Shown here: positions 8,725-16,613 of the stretch, piece by piece | Layout of the letters: each line of letters opens with the position of its first letter | Position numbering within the stretch: position 1 is the first letter of the stretch | Assembly: GCF_004366355.1 (NCBI RefSeq) | Contig: NZ_SODV01000002.1 | Span: 1,714,768 to 1,778,767, forward strand | Source of the DNA: Dinghuibacter silviterrae | Lineage (GTDB): Bacteria; Bacteroidota; Bacteroidia; Chitinophagales; Chitinophagaceae | DNA length: 64,000 nt | Direction: 5' to 3' | The notes under the pieces: generated by a model | Databases searched by the model: none | What the model was told of the DNA's origin: nothing | Seen by the model: only the letters and a program-made list of their open reading frames with translations | Position numbers and translations under genes: made by a program

Positions 8725-10257
8725 ATGTACGTTAAGCAAAGCATTTCCATCCGGTTTTACAGAAGCCTCAAAAGGGAGAACAGTAAAGGCTTGGTCCCCC
8801 TTTATGTAAAACTCACCATCGACGGGCTGGTCGATGAAATTTCTACCAGTGTGTTCATTCATCCCGAACATTGGGATCAGGAAGAACAGGTAATAACCGA
8901 TGCGGACCCTCAAGCCGACACCAAGAACAAGGTCCTTAGCAACATGACCACCGACCTGAACCGGCACTTCGATCTGATCCAGGCTAAAGAAGGGGTAGCT
9001 ACCCCCGCCCTGGTGTTCAAAGCCTACAAAACCCCCATCCAGGCAGAAAAGCGCAAAGAAGAGCAACTTGAGAACCTGGCCTTCAGCGAAGCCCTGGACG
9101 ACCTGGTCCGGCGCTATGTCATCTTTTGTAAGAAAGACGAGAAAGCCAGGGACCAGGCTATGCCCATCCACACGATCAAAGCCGAGCTATTGGAGAAGGA
9201 AAAGGAAGCCCTGAAAAAAGAACTGGAAAAGATAAAAAAGCGGGGAAACAAAATCTTCGATGATGCCGATTGGGAAAAGACGATGATCCTGGCAGTAGAC
9301 GAACACCTGGTGAATTTTTTTGACTTGTCCTTTTCGGAAAACAGGTCTTATACCACCCTGGAACGTATGTGGGGGCGGAAAAGGCGATATGTCGAGTTTT
9401 TAAAGTACCGACATGATACAATTGACATGCCCCTCGACAAGGTGCAATTTAAGATGGCCGACCAGCTCCTCATCTACAACATTACCCAATACGACATGAA
9501 TGATAATTCTTCGATGAAGTATGTCCAAAATTTAAAGGAAGTACTTACCCGGGCAACCTCCCAGGGATGGGTTTCCGCCAACGTATTTGATGCGTTCCAG
9601 TGCCACTATGATGAAACCGATAGGAAATGGCCGACCCCTACGATGCTGGAAGATTTCAGGACCCATGTATTTAAAAATGATCTCCAGAACAGGGTAAGGG
9701 ATTGCTACATTGCCGGTTGCTATACCGGCTATGCTTATGCAGAATTGTATTCCTTCAAGCCGGACGAGATCGTCGACGGGATAGACGGTAAGCGGTGGAG
9801 CGGGAAAAATCGCCGAAAGACCGGGGTAGAAGAAACACTGCCACTGCTGCCGGTCGTCCGTGATCTCATTGAAAAGTACAAAGACCATCCCCTTTGCGTA
9901 AAGCGCGGTAGCTGCCTGCCGATCCCTAGCAATATCGTATATAACCGGGAGCTTAAAAGAATGGAAAAACAAATGGGCTGGAACATCAAGTTAGATGGGC
10001 ACACCTCTCGGTATTACTTTGTCAACGAGGTTGCCTTTAACAATGGCATCACATCACTGAAAACCCTGATGAAGATCATGGGCATTAAATCTATCAAAAC
10101 GCTGATGATTTATCTAAAAGGCAATAAGAACGCTATCAGCGAGGGTATGCAGATGGTGGAAGAAAAGCTGTTCAATGCAGATGGTACTTTCAGGTCCAGC
10201 ATATCGACCACCAGCAAGGAAGAACCCGCAAAGATCATTCGGCTGTATGCCGTTTGA
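8725..10257 (+). CDS. Tyrosine recombinase/integrase (Bacteroidetes ICE type)
   Basis: This 510-residue protein has an N-terminal arm-binding domain (about 1-100), a long charged coiled-coil insertion (about 150-185), a SAM-like core-binding domain and a C-terminal catalytic domain. Recognisable catalytic elements are the HTSR box (H426, R429) and the nucleophile Y463 in TLMIYLKGN. The usual first Arg is absent: the TGLRxxEL box reads TGYAYAEL, as in many CTnDOT-like integrases. The usual second His (LGH) is Ile454 in MGIKSIKT. It would insert and excise the element at the tRNA. Whether the substitutions reduce activity cannot be judged. Confidence 0.9.
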   Translation: MYVKQSISIRFYRSLKRENSKGLVPLYVKLTIDGLVDEISTSVFIHPEHWDQEEQVITDADPQADTKNKVLSNMTTDLNRHFDLIQAKEGVATPALVFKAYKTPIQAEKRKEEQLENLAFSEALDDLVRRYVIFCKKDEKARDQAMPIHTIKAELLEKEKEALKKELEKIKKRGNKIFDDADWEKTMILAVDEHLVNFFDLSFSENRSYTTLERMWGRKRRYVEFLKYRHDTIDMPLDKVQFKMADQLLIYNITQYDMNDNSSMKYVQNLKEVLTRATSQGWVSANVFDAFQCHYDETDRKWPTPTMLEDFRTHVFKNDLQNRVRDCYIAGCYTGYAYAELYSFKPDEIVDGIDGKRWSGKNRRKTGVEETLPLLPVVRDLIEKYKDHPLCVKRGSCLPIPSNIVYNRELKRMEKQMGWNIKLDGHTSRYYFVNEVAFNNGITSLKTLMKIMGIKSIKTLMIYLKGNKNAISEGMQMVEEKLFNADGTFRSSISTTSKEEPAKIIRLYAV

Positions 10258-10293
10258 GATAGATAAAAGGAGCGCGTTCTTTACATGCGCTCT

Positions 10294-10633
10294 TTACTTT
10301 TCCAAAGCGGTCCCCCTTCCGGAGAGAATATGCAATAATTCAATAGATACATTACTTTGAACTATGTCGCTTTCTTCCTGGGTACATTTATAGCACCATA
10401 GGAACTTCCGTCTTTCGTAGTCGGACGGGTTTTGCCGTTCCTCATGCAGACGTGAATACTTGTTGTGAACAGTGGCCATATTGTCCGGTGCTACTTTTTA
10501 TGTTCTTGTGGCCATTATTGGGGTTTATTTCCCCTGGGACATCTTTGGGTAATATGGTGAGCACCCCACAATTTTCGCAGTAAGGATTAGATTCCCACAT
10601 TTTATTACGCAGAAGGCGATTTTTCCTACACAT
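10294..10633 (-). pseudogene. Small HNH-like zinc-knuckle protein, interrupted
   Basis: Two overlapping reverse-strand frames together give one small protein: an N-terminal part starting at 10633 (NPYCENCG..TILP) and a C-terminal part (ATVHNKYSRLHEER..LWCYKC). The CxxC...CxxC pattern with an H between them fits the short HNH-endonuclease-like family common in Bacteroidetes. At the join, an extra 34 nt with near-repeated ends, AAT(A)ATGGCCAC, shifts the frame; without it the reading NPNNMATVHNKYS would be continuous. It is called a pseudogene unless the insert is bypassed. It lies convergent to the integrase gene. Confidence 0.55.
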
Positions 10634-11053
10634 GGCTCTTTCTTTTATTCTTAGATTATGTTACATATTTTTAGAAGAAAGGTAACAAAAGCAGCTACAA
10701 AAAGCAATCTGTAACCAGGTATTTGCCCGGCACAAATGTTCGTTAAATTGCAGTATTTCAAATTTTTTTCTGTTAATTATCATGACCAGGAAGAAGTTAT
10801 TAGTTGTAGGATTATCTTGGAATATTCTTGGCGTCGCCCGCCGTGTTAACGGGGTAGAAGGGCGCAAAAATATGCCGAATGCCTTTGGCCTGGGAAATAC
10901 TACAAAAGCCCGCTTTTTTAAGGTCCCACCAACTTTTCTTACATTGTATCTGCTATTTACCATGCTAAGAGCGCTTTAAAGCAGCCATTTCAAAGCCGCC
11001 TCTACCTATATCCTTATTCAGCCAATTTAAACCACATCAATAAAATTACACCT
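10634..11053. other. Gene-poor interval
   Basis: About 420 bp with only low-quality ORFs on both strands (10661-10963 minus, 10782-10979 plus) that overlap each other and show no recognisable domain. The codon pattern is poor and the DNA is AT-rich at both ends. No RNA gene or repeat was recognised. Confidence 0.4.
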
Positions 11054-11593
11054 ATGCTACTTTCTTTAACACCGGTTGAGAACGCAATTGCCAACAAGGC
11101 TACGGGTTGGTTATGGGATAAAATAAAAGGCAGAAAAAAATTGCTGTTTCATGATGCCCGTTGCAGCTATTCTTATTCACACTATGATGGACGCGGCAGC
11201 CATCTCCGGGAAGGAGGGCAAATAAAAATATACGAAGTTCACTGTCAGGCTACCATACAAAATGACGATCCGGTTGCCAGGTCGATGCGCAACCTCCGCA
11301 TCGTTGCTAATATCAACGGCGAAATCTATAACCTCAACCTGCACGATAGCGGACAAAATGCCTGGAAGTCCAGCTACAATATTCCAGCAACCCATACAGA
11401 TGAATTTAGATGGCGTGCCTATACCCAGGGGCACGGCATTGTTATGCATCACCCCGGAATGATCCCCTTAATGCCCGGTGCCAATCAACTTTCCTTTTGT
11501 ATTTGCTACCTGGATGAAAGAAGCCACGAACAACAGATCGACCTGCCTGCCCCCCAGGCATTAAAAATGGACCCACGGTTCATCGTAGGCTGA
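11054..11593 (+). CDS. Hypothetical protein, beta-rich
   Basis: A 179-residue soluble protein with no signal peptide or membrane segment; it is not recognised. After an N-terminal helix (ENAIANKATGWLWDKIKGRK) the sequence alternates polar and hydrophobic residues, suggesting a beta-sandwich (about 35-170). A central segment resembles an extracellular-domain-like beta fold, but no catalytic motif is visible. It stands alone, with about 130 bp before the next gene. It is cargo of unknown role. Confidence 0.55.
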   Translation: MLLSLTPVENAIANKATGWLWDKIKGRKKLLFHDARCSYSYSHYDGRGSHLREGGQIKIYEVHCQATIQNDDPVARSMRNLRIVANINGEIYNLNLHDSGQNAWKSSYNIPATHTDEFRWRAYTQGHGIVMHHPGMIPLMPGANQLSFCICYLDERSHEQQIDLPAPQALKMDPRFIVG

Positions 11594-11653
11594 TTCTTTA
11601 TTCCTCTTTCAGCCGTCAAAACTTACGGGCAACCGCTTTGCGGTTTGCTCCTG

Positions 11654-11712
11654 GAAATCTTTCCCCGTCTTTCGAAACTGTGAGAAATCGCCTTTCTGCC
11701 ATGCGACATTTG
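11654..11712 (+). promoter_or_regulatory. Shared promoter/operator element, copy A
   Basis: This 59-bp stretch runs from GAAATCTTT through the block TTTCGAAACTGTGAGAA and CGCCTT to a -7-like GACATTTG (11705-11712). It matches copy B (48283-48341) in exact register, including the TTTG end. It lies 15 bp upstream of the HTH gene start. The conserved central block is a likely -33/operator region, and the pair suggests co-regulation of this gene with the transfer operon. Confidence 0.6.
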
Positions 11713-11726
11713 TCGAAAGCATAGGC

Positions 11727-12087
11727 ATGAACAGTAAGGAGTATCATCCACCGCGTCCCAAACCCACCCTTGACCAGATCGTCACGGTGGATGATCTCCA
11801 AACCTTCAAGACCGATATGCTCAGGGAGATCCGCGTGATCGTCCATGAACAGCCCCATCCTCCACCCAAAAAATGGCTCAAGACCAAAGAGGTCAGGCAA
11901 CTTTTGGGCGTTTGCCCGGCGACGCTTCAGGCGCTGCGGGACAACGGGACTATTCCATACAGTAAGCTGGGGAGCAATTTTTTTTTACGACCCCGACGAC
12001 ATCAACCGCGAGCTGGAGCGACGAAAAACCGCTGGCCGCAACCGGTCAGGTCAATACATCAACGACAACACCAAAAAAAGGAAATAG
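11727..12087 (+). pseudogene. Helix-turn-helix (excisionase-like) protein, frameshifted at a T9 run
   Basis: The first frame gives an HTH_17-type DNA-binding domain (KKWLKTKEVRQLLGVCPATL at about residues 52-71, then LRDNGTIPYSKLG). The expected ending (FFYDPDDINRELERRK) is found one frame over. The shift lies at a run of nine T (11978-11986); eight T would keep the frame and give SKLGSNFFYDPDD. These small ICE proteins act as excisionase or transfer regulators in related elements. The break may be a true mutation, a phase-variable tract or a sequencing error. If read in frame the product is about 119 residues. Confidence 0.65.
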
Positions 12088-12090
12088 CCT

Positions 12091-12333
12091 ATGGACAGCA
12101 AACCGATGCTTTATACCAATTCTATGCCGCCGACCATCCAGGACGTGAAAGTGTATTTCAACCAGAAAGGTATGCCCGAGCGTGAAGCGGAAACATTCTT
12201 CCTGTTTTATGAAAAACGGTTATGGACCAGCAAAAGGGGCAATTTCTTCAAAAGCTGGAAAAGCATCGCGCGACGCTGGATCGACGCCCTCCTGGTGGAA
12301 ATGCCGTGGCGCTTTCAGCGACAAGGTCGTTGA
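12091..12333 (+). CDS. Small conserved ICE protein
   Basis: This 80-residue protein starts 3 bp after the HTH frame ends. It has the pattern PPTIQDVKVYFNQKG...EAETFFLFYEKRLW...F.SWKSIARRWI. This helical pattern is widespread next to HTH genes in Bacteroidetes mobile elements and resembles DnaT-like/primosome small domains. Its function is unknown. Tight spacing suggests translation from the same message as the HTH gene. Confidence 0.6.
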   Translation: MDSKPMLYTNSMPPTIQDVKVYFNQKGMPEREAETFFLFYEKRLWTSKRGNFFKSWKSIARRWIDALLVEMPWRFQRQGR

Positions 12334-12370
12334 CCAGGCATTTATTATACAAGTTCAATAGCAGTTTACC

Positions 12371-12619
12371 ATGTATTATGTTATCAAAGTAGCGAACAAC
12401 TGGACCCTGGTGGATGCCACGAATGGCAATAGCACCAAATTGGACCCACCCCAGGTCGATTGCCTGAGCATCCTTTTTCCGAGACTCCTGACAGACACAT
12501 CAACGGTCGTGACTGGTGTGCAGGTAAGCCTGTTACAACCCAACAAGATGATGCAGCTCCCGATGCAACAAAAGCCTCCTGCCCCCCGGAAGGTCCTGGA
12601 CGGCGGGCAAAAGGCCTGA
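12371..12619 (+). CDS. Small hypothetical protein
   Basis: An 82-residue ORF in line with the preceding small genes. It has a short beta-rich start (MYYVIKVANNWTLVDATNG) and a Pro-rich tail. It is not recognised. Gene order and strand support it; overlapping ORFs in other frames are weaker. Confidence 0.45.
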   Translation: MYYVIKVANNWTLVDATNGNSTKLDPPQVDCLSILFPRLLTDTSTVVTGVQVSLLQPNKMMQLPMQQKPPAPRKVLDGGQKA

Positions 12620-12675
12620 GCGGCTTGACCAGGGAAAAGAGAACCGTACCCCATCCTTGCATGGTTTAGAACGAA

Positions 12676-13011
12676 ATGGCATTCATTATGACGACCACGG
12701 ATCTTTTACGAATCAAACTGACAGGTAAGACCCCGATGTTTAAAGAACTGGCTGAGCTGAGACGTGCATCGGGCGATCCCTCTGGTGTTTTGATGGCCTT
12801 TTGCCAATTCGTCCATCCCGGTGCCTATATGGATGATTGGGGGGCGTCGGTTGCCGTACTGACTTCCAAAGGCCAATACCACTATACCCTTTTCGAGGGC
12901 GCCATCCTGAAAACCAACAGTGAGGACGGGACTCGTACCCTTTACACTTTCCCGGAAAAGTTGCTAAACGAGCAACAGCAGGTTAAACCAACAAAAGGAA
13001 GGCGGCTATAA
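12676..13011 (+). CDS. Hypothetical protein
   Basis: A 111-residue soluble protein, not recognised; an alternative start at 12688 would remove four residues. It contains a compact alternating segment (GVLMAFCQFVHPGAYMDDWG, then VAVLTSKGQYHYTLFEG). No signal peptide or membrane segment is visible. It lies in the run of small genes between the HTH gene and the relaxase. Confidence 0.5.
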   Translation: MAFIMTTTDLLRIKLTGKTPMFKELAELRRASGDPSGVLMAFCQFVHPGAYMDDWGASVAVLTSKGQYHYTLFEGAILKTNSEDGTRTLYTFPEKLLNEQQQVKPTKGRRL

Positions 13012-13052
13012 CACCGTCCTGATGCTCGACACACACCCAAAAAGATCAAAAT

Positions 13053-13883
13053 ATGTGGGACCAACTGACAAAAGAAGAACAGAAACAAATTTCGGAACAG
13101 CTAGATCTGAAAGGGCACACACTCACTGATGCGATCCGTGGCACTGCCATGTTTGTATTTATGGAGGTGGATTCATTTGGAAAAGACGGCATTGCGCTAT
13201 ATGATGCCACGAAAAATGAAAATGATCTGCTGCATGTTTACTTGTTCACCAAGGATGATAATGGACCCTATCAACTGGATCAGATCAGGACCTCGCTCAA
13301 AGTGCCAAATAGTGAAAGTTCAAAAGGCATTGAGGTCATCCGCAAGGAATATTTTGCGGCAGAGGGAGATATTCCTACTAGAGACGCAATTGAACGCGAA
13401 TTGCTTCAAATAGTAGAGCGTAGATATATCGATGAGGAACTTCGTTTCAATAAGCCTATCCGGCAGGCATTTAACGATCTGGGCTTTCACGACTTCGGTA
13501 CAATGCTGGACCATATGAAGCGACATGGTAACCTGACGTACTTCTCCACCAGCGGAGAAACATTCACACCCGGGCAAAAGACATCTACCCATATCAACTA
13601 CGAATTTGTCGTCGTCTCTCCCCGGCAGGGTCGTGATCCCTATATATCTCTGATCAAGGCATCGCTGGCAGACGGGTCGTTTATCAAAAATTCAGACGTA
13701 CCGCATGAACTGGCGTTTTCGAGACAGGCTGCACCACTTCCCAACCAGCAGCAGATGGCCTCGATGTTGATGGAGAGCCTTGCTATAAAGCCCCAGGTAT
13801 TCGATCGCGTAAAGGAACTGTTTAAGTTTGGGGAAGATTCCAGGGCTGGACCAGCCTCGCAGCGGAAACATCGGCCCAAGTAA
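13053..13883 (+). CDS. Hypothetical protein, 276 residues
   Basis: A soluble acidic-basic protein without a recognised domain. The N-terminal half is short alpha/beta segments. The middle (FNDLGFHDFGTMLDHMKRHG) and the following beta strands (INYEFVVVSPRQGRDPYISL) loosely resemble the lGF...h...fxF pattern of the ICE proteins at 18653 and 53429-55203; this likeness is weak. The basic tail (SQRKHRPK) may contact nucleic acid. Confidence 0.5.
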   Translation: MWDQLTKEEQKQISEQLDLKGHTLTDAIRGTAMFVFMEVDSFGKDGIALYDATKNENDLLHVYLFTKDDNGPYQLDQIRTSLKVPNSESSKGIEVIRKEYFAAEGDIPTRDAIERELLQIVERRYIDEELRFNKPIRQAFNDLGFHDFGTMLDHMKRHGNLTYFSTSGETFTPGQKTSTHINYEFVVVSPRQGRDPYISLIKASLADGSFIKNSDVPHELAFSRQAAPLPNQQQMASMLMESLAIKPQVFDRVKELFKFGEDSRAGPASQRKHRPK

Positions 13884-13924
13884 TGAGAGGGGCGCTATAG
13901 CCAATATATAAGAATTAAGGCATA

Positions 13925-14851
13925 ATGGCATTTACTAGTCATCATCCTCAAAGCACCACCATGAACACGATCATTGACCAAGCACTGAGCATATACAAAC
14001 CCGTGCAGATCCTGCTCCTGTTCTCCGGTGGCCATGACTCCCTCTGTAGTACTCACTATTGCGCAAATTATCTTACGGCGAAAGGTTTGGATTTTTCTGT
14101 CTATCATGGAAACACCAGTATCGGCATCGGGCAAACCAGGGAGTTTGTTCGGGACGTTTGCCGGCAATATTCCTGGAAATTGACGGAGCGCACACCCGAA
14201 CCAGGCAATAGGTATGAGGACCTGGTTCGGAAATATGGATTCCCGGGACCGGCAAGCCATAAATATATGTACAGGATGTTGAAAGAGCGTCCTCTTCGAA
14301 ATTTCGTGACCCATGTCTGTAAATCCTCTACCTACGCCCGGGAAAATGTGCTACTTCTGACTGGTATTCGTGGAAGTGAAAGCAAGATCAGGATGGGCTA
14401 CCGGGAGCAAATTACCAAAGAAGGCAGTAGAATTTGGTGCAGCCCCATATTTTTCTGGTCTGCCGAAGATATAGAGCAATATATCATTTCCCATGGACTG
14501 CCGAGGAATAGCGTCAAAGATGCTATTTGTATTTCCGGTGAATGTTTATGCGGCGCCTTTGCCGGGAAAGAAGAATGGTATGAGATCAACCTGCATTTTC
14601 CTGAAGCCGCCGACGAGATCAGGCGGTTGCACAAGATCGCCATTGCAAACGGCCATCCCTGGGAATGGGCATCCTATCCGGTACCATATCAACGATCGAT
14701 AAAATCCGCACCGGCCAAATTGTATTTATGTGTGGGTTGTGAAGCCAGGAATCATGCAGACAGTGACCCGCTGAAAAATGAGCGAAAGGTCAGAAAGCGG
14801 CAGAGAAGAAGAGCGCGGATTGAGGAGGACCGACAGCGTAGAAAGAAATAG
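13925..14851 (+). CDS. PAPS-reductase-like PP-loop protein
   Basis: This 308-residue protein has the PP-loop SGGHDS (34-39) of the adenylyl-sulfate/PAPS reductase and ATP-pyrophosphatase superfamily, and a TGIRGSES segment near 142. Cys residues C202, C207, C209 (ISGECLCGAF) and C269, C272 (LCVGCEAR) could bind a metal or Fe-S cluster. The tail is strongly basic (KRQRRRARIEEDRQRRKK). No sulfur-assimilation genes are nearby, so a cellular PAPS reductase role is unlikely. Relatives occur in phages and islands, and DndC of phosphorothioate systems shares the fold, but no other dnd genes are here. The start may instead be at 13961. Confidence 0.7.
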   Translation: MAFTSHHPQSTTMNTIIDQALSIYKPVQILLLFSGGHDSLCSTHYCANYLTAKGLDFSVYHGNTSIGIGQTREFVRDVCRQYSWKLTERTPEPGNRYEDLVRKYGFPGPASHKYMYRMLKERPLRNFVTHVCKSSTYARENVLLLTGIRGSESKIRMGYREQITKEGSRIWCSPIFFWSAEDIEQYIISHGLPRNSVKDAICISGECLCGAFAGKEEWYEINLHFPEAADEIRRLHKIAIANGHPWEWASYPVPYQRSIKSAPAKLYLCVGCEARNHADSDPLKNERKVRKRQRRRARIEEDRQRRKK

Positions 14852-14990
14852 TTTGCCTAGACTGGTGATGGGATTTATGCTGACGCTTGACCGTATTCGA
14901 GTCGAGGGGGCGTCCTTATGGCCCCCAGCAAGATGTATAGTTGTCAGCATTTATTTTAAGAAGGAGGCACCCTATATAATATGGAGTGAC
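14852..14990 (+). other. Candidate oriT region upstream of mobC
   Basis: This 139-bp non-coding interval directly precedes mobC and the relaxase gene, the common place for an origin of transfer. It contains a GGGGGC / GCCCCC hairpin with a 9-nt loop (14906-14926) and a purine-rich AAGGAGG at 14961-14967. No nick sequence is recognised, so this is a positional inference. Confidence 0.35.
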
Positions 14991-15395
14991 ATGGGACGGA
15001 AAAAGACGCCCGAGGACAAGGAACTCAAACATCGGCTCTATACTCGCGTGAACGATCGGAAATATGCCGAACTCCGTGCCATCCTGGACACCAATCCCCA
15101 AAAGGACATGAGCGCTCTTCTCCGGGACATCCTTCATGACAGGCGGGTCAAAGTGTTTACCCATGACCAAACATTGGACAATCTCATGGAAGAGCTGGCA
15201 TTGCTGCGTACTGAGTTAAAGGCCATTGGTGTGAACATCAACCAGATTACGCACAAGTTCAACACCTACCCCGAAACCACGAAAAAGGCGCTGTATGCGA
15301 AGATCGCTTTTGAAGAGTACCAGGCCATTGACGCAAAAGTGAACACCTTGTTGGTGATCATAGAAAAACTGGCGAAAAAATGGTTGTCCGCATAA
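14991..15395 (+). CDS. MobC-like mobilization accessory protein
   Basis: The start at MGRKKTPEDKELKHRLYTRV gives 134 residues; the longer reading from 14778 runs through the upstream gene. An N-terminal ribbon-helix-helix-like segment (about 8-50, RVNDRKYAELRAIL) is followed by the MobC hallmark LKAIGVNINQITHKFNTYPE (about 82-101). MobC proteins bind oriT beside the relaxase and help open the DNA. The end overlaps the relaxase start by 16 bp, consistent with translational coupling. Confidence 0.8.
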   Translation: MGRKKTPEDKELKHRLYTRVNDRKYAELRAILDTNPQKDMSALLRDILHDRRVKVFTHDQTLDNLMEELALLRTELKAIGVNINQITHKFNTYPETTKKALYAKIAFEEYQAIDAKVNTLLVIIEKLAKKWLSA

Positions 15396-16579
15396 GAACT
15401 GGCAAGTCGATCGGCAAGGCGTTGAGCTATAACGAGCATAAGATCCAGCAGGGAGATGCCAAGCTGATCCTGGCCAGCGGTTTCTCCTGTGACGTCGACA
15501 AGTTGGGGTTTACCGAAAAACTGCGCCGGTTCGAGCACCTGATCCAACGGAACGAAAAGGTCAATACCAACGCCGTACACCTGGTGCTGGCCTTCCCGCC
15601 TGAGGAAAAACTGGACACATTCACATTGCAACGAATCGCCATGGATTATATGGACAGGATCGGCTTCGGCGGACAGCCTTTCCTGGTATACCAGCACGAC
15701 GACACCGGAAACCGGCATATCCATATCGTGACCACTTCCATCCGTCCCAACGGTACAGCAATTAACCTGCACAATTTGGGCAGGGAAGCATCCGATCCCG
15801 CCCGGAAGGCTATCGAGGAGGAGTATGGCTTGATCCGTGCTGCAGGACGAAACAATACCCTGAACGAATACCAGCCGACAAAGAAACTTTCCTGGATAGC
15901 CGCGCATGTTACCTCCCAGTATCGCTTTACGAACCTGGACGAGCTGAATGCTATCCTGCACCAATTTGGAGTCACCGCTGATCCCGGTGCCGAGGGGAGT
16001 CTCCAGGCCAGAAACAAGGGATTGATCTTTAGCCGGGTTGATGAAGCCGGCAACAAAATCGGTGTCACCATCAAGGCCAGCAAGGTTTATGGTAGACCGA
16101 CACTGCACAACCTGGAAAAGAAGTATGAACATAACCAGGTCAAAAAACAGCTACTGGCCTTTATCACCCAGAATGCCCTGGAGAAGGCCATAGTCCATGG
16201 TCGTACACCGGAAGAATTGCTTTCCCGGCTGGACAATTCCGGCCTCGAACTATCCTTCAGACAACCAGAGCGAGAGGGAGAGCCACAGATCTATATCGTC
16301 GATCACCGCCGGAAAACGGTCTATGCAGCAGCGGATCTGAATCTGTCAATAGAACAGCACCAGGCCCTTGCCCAATTGATCCTCCGTGAAAGCCCCACCA
16401 ACCAGGAGCTTAGACAGCAGACAGCCCGCTGGTATAGGCAACGTCCGGTATCGAAGGCCACCGCTGGGTTTGCCGTTAGTCTCGTAAAGTCCATGTTTGC
16501 ATCACCCACCGATGCAACCAGCTATGGTGGTCCGCTCCCGGTCAGGAAGAAAAAGAAACGAAAACGCCCGCCCCTTTGA
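15380..16579 (+). CDS. Relaxase/mobilization nuclease (MobA/VirD2 type)
   Basis: This 399-residue protein has the relaxase domain in its N-terminal half. Motif I is GKALSYNEHK (candidate catalytic Y17) and the metal-binding HxH motif is NRHIHIVTT (about residues 113-121). The family nicks oriT, stays covalently attached to the 5' end and is led to the coupling protein for transfer. The C-terminal part is basic and ends KKKKRKRPPL. It lies between mobC and the (broken) coupling ATPase. The gene itself appears intact. Confidence 0.88.
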   Translation: MVVRIRTGKSIGKALSYNEHKIQQGDAKLILASGFSCDVDKLGFTEKLRRFEHLIQRNEKVNTNAVHLVLAFPPEEKLDTFTLQRIAMDYMDRIGFGGQPFLVYQHDDTGNRHIHIVTTSIRPNGTAINLHNLGREASDPARKAIEEEYGLIRAAGRNNTLNEYQPTKKLSWIAAHVTSQYRFTNLDELNAILHQFGVTADPGAEGSLQARNKGLIFSRVDEAGNKIGVTIKASKVYGRPTLHNLEKKYEHNQVKKQLLAFITQNALEKAIVHGRTPEELLSRLDNSGLELSFRQPEREGEPQIYIVDHRRKTVYAAADLNLSIEQHQALAQLILRESPTNQELRQQTARWYRQRPVSKATAGFAVSLVKSMFASPTDATSYGGPLPVRKKKKRKRPPL

Positions 16580-16613
16580 GAACCAATACCTCCATTCATT
16601 AATACAAAAAGCT

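Noticed and set aside
10661-10979. Overlapping ORFs on both strands in the gap after the integrase
   Set aside because: They overlap each other head-on, have no recognised domain and poor codon quality; neither could be supported.
13925-14851. A DNA phosphorothioation (dnd) system
   Set aside because: The PP-loop protein shares the fold with DndC, but no DndA, DndB, DndD, DndE or sulfurtransferase is nearby.
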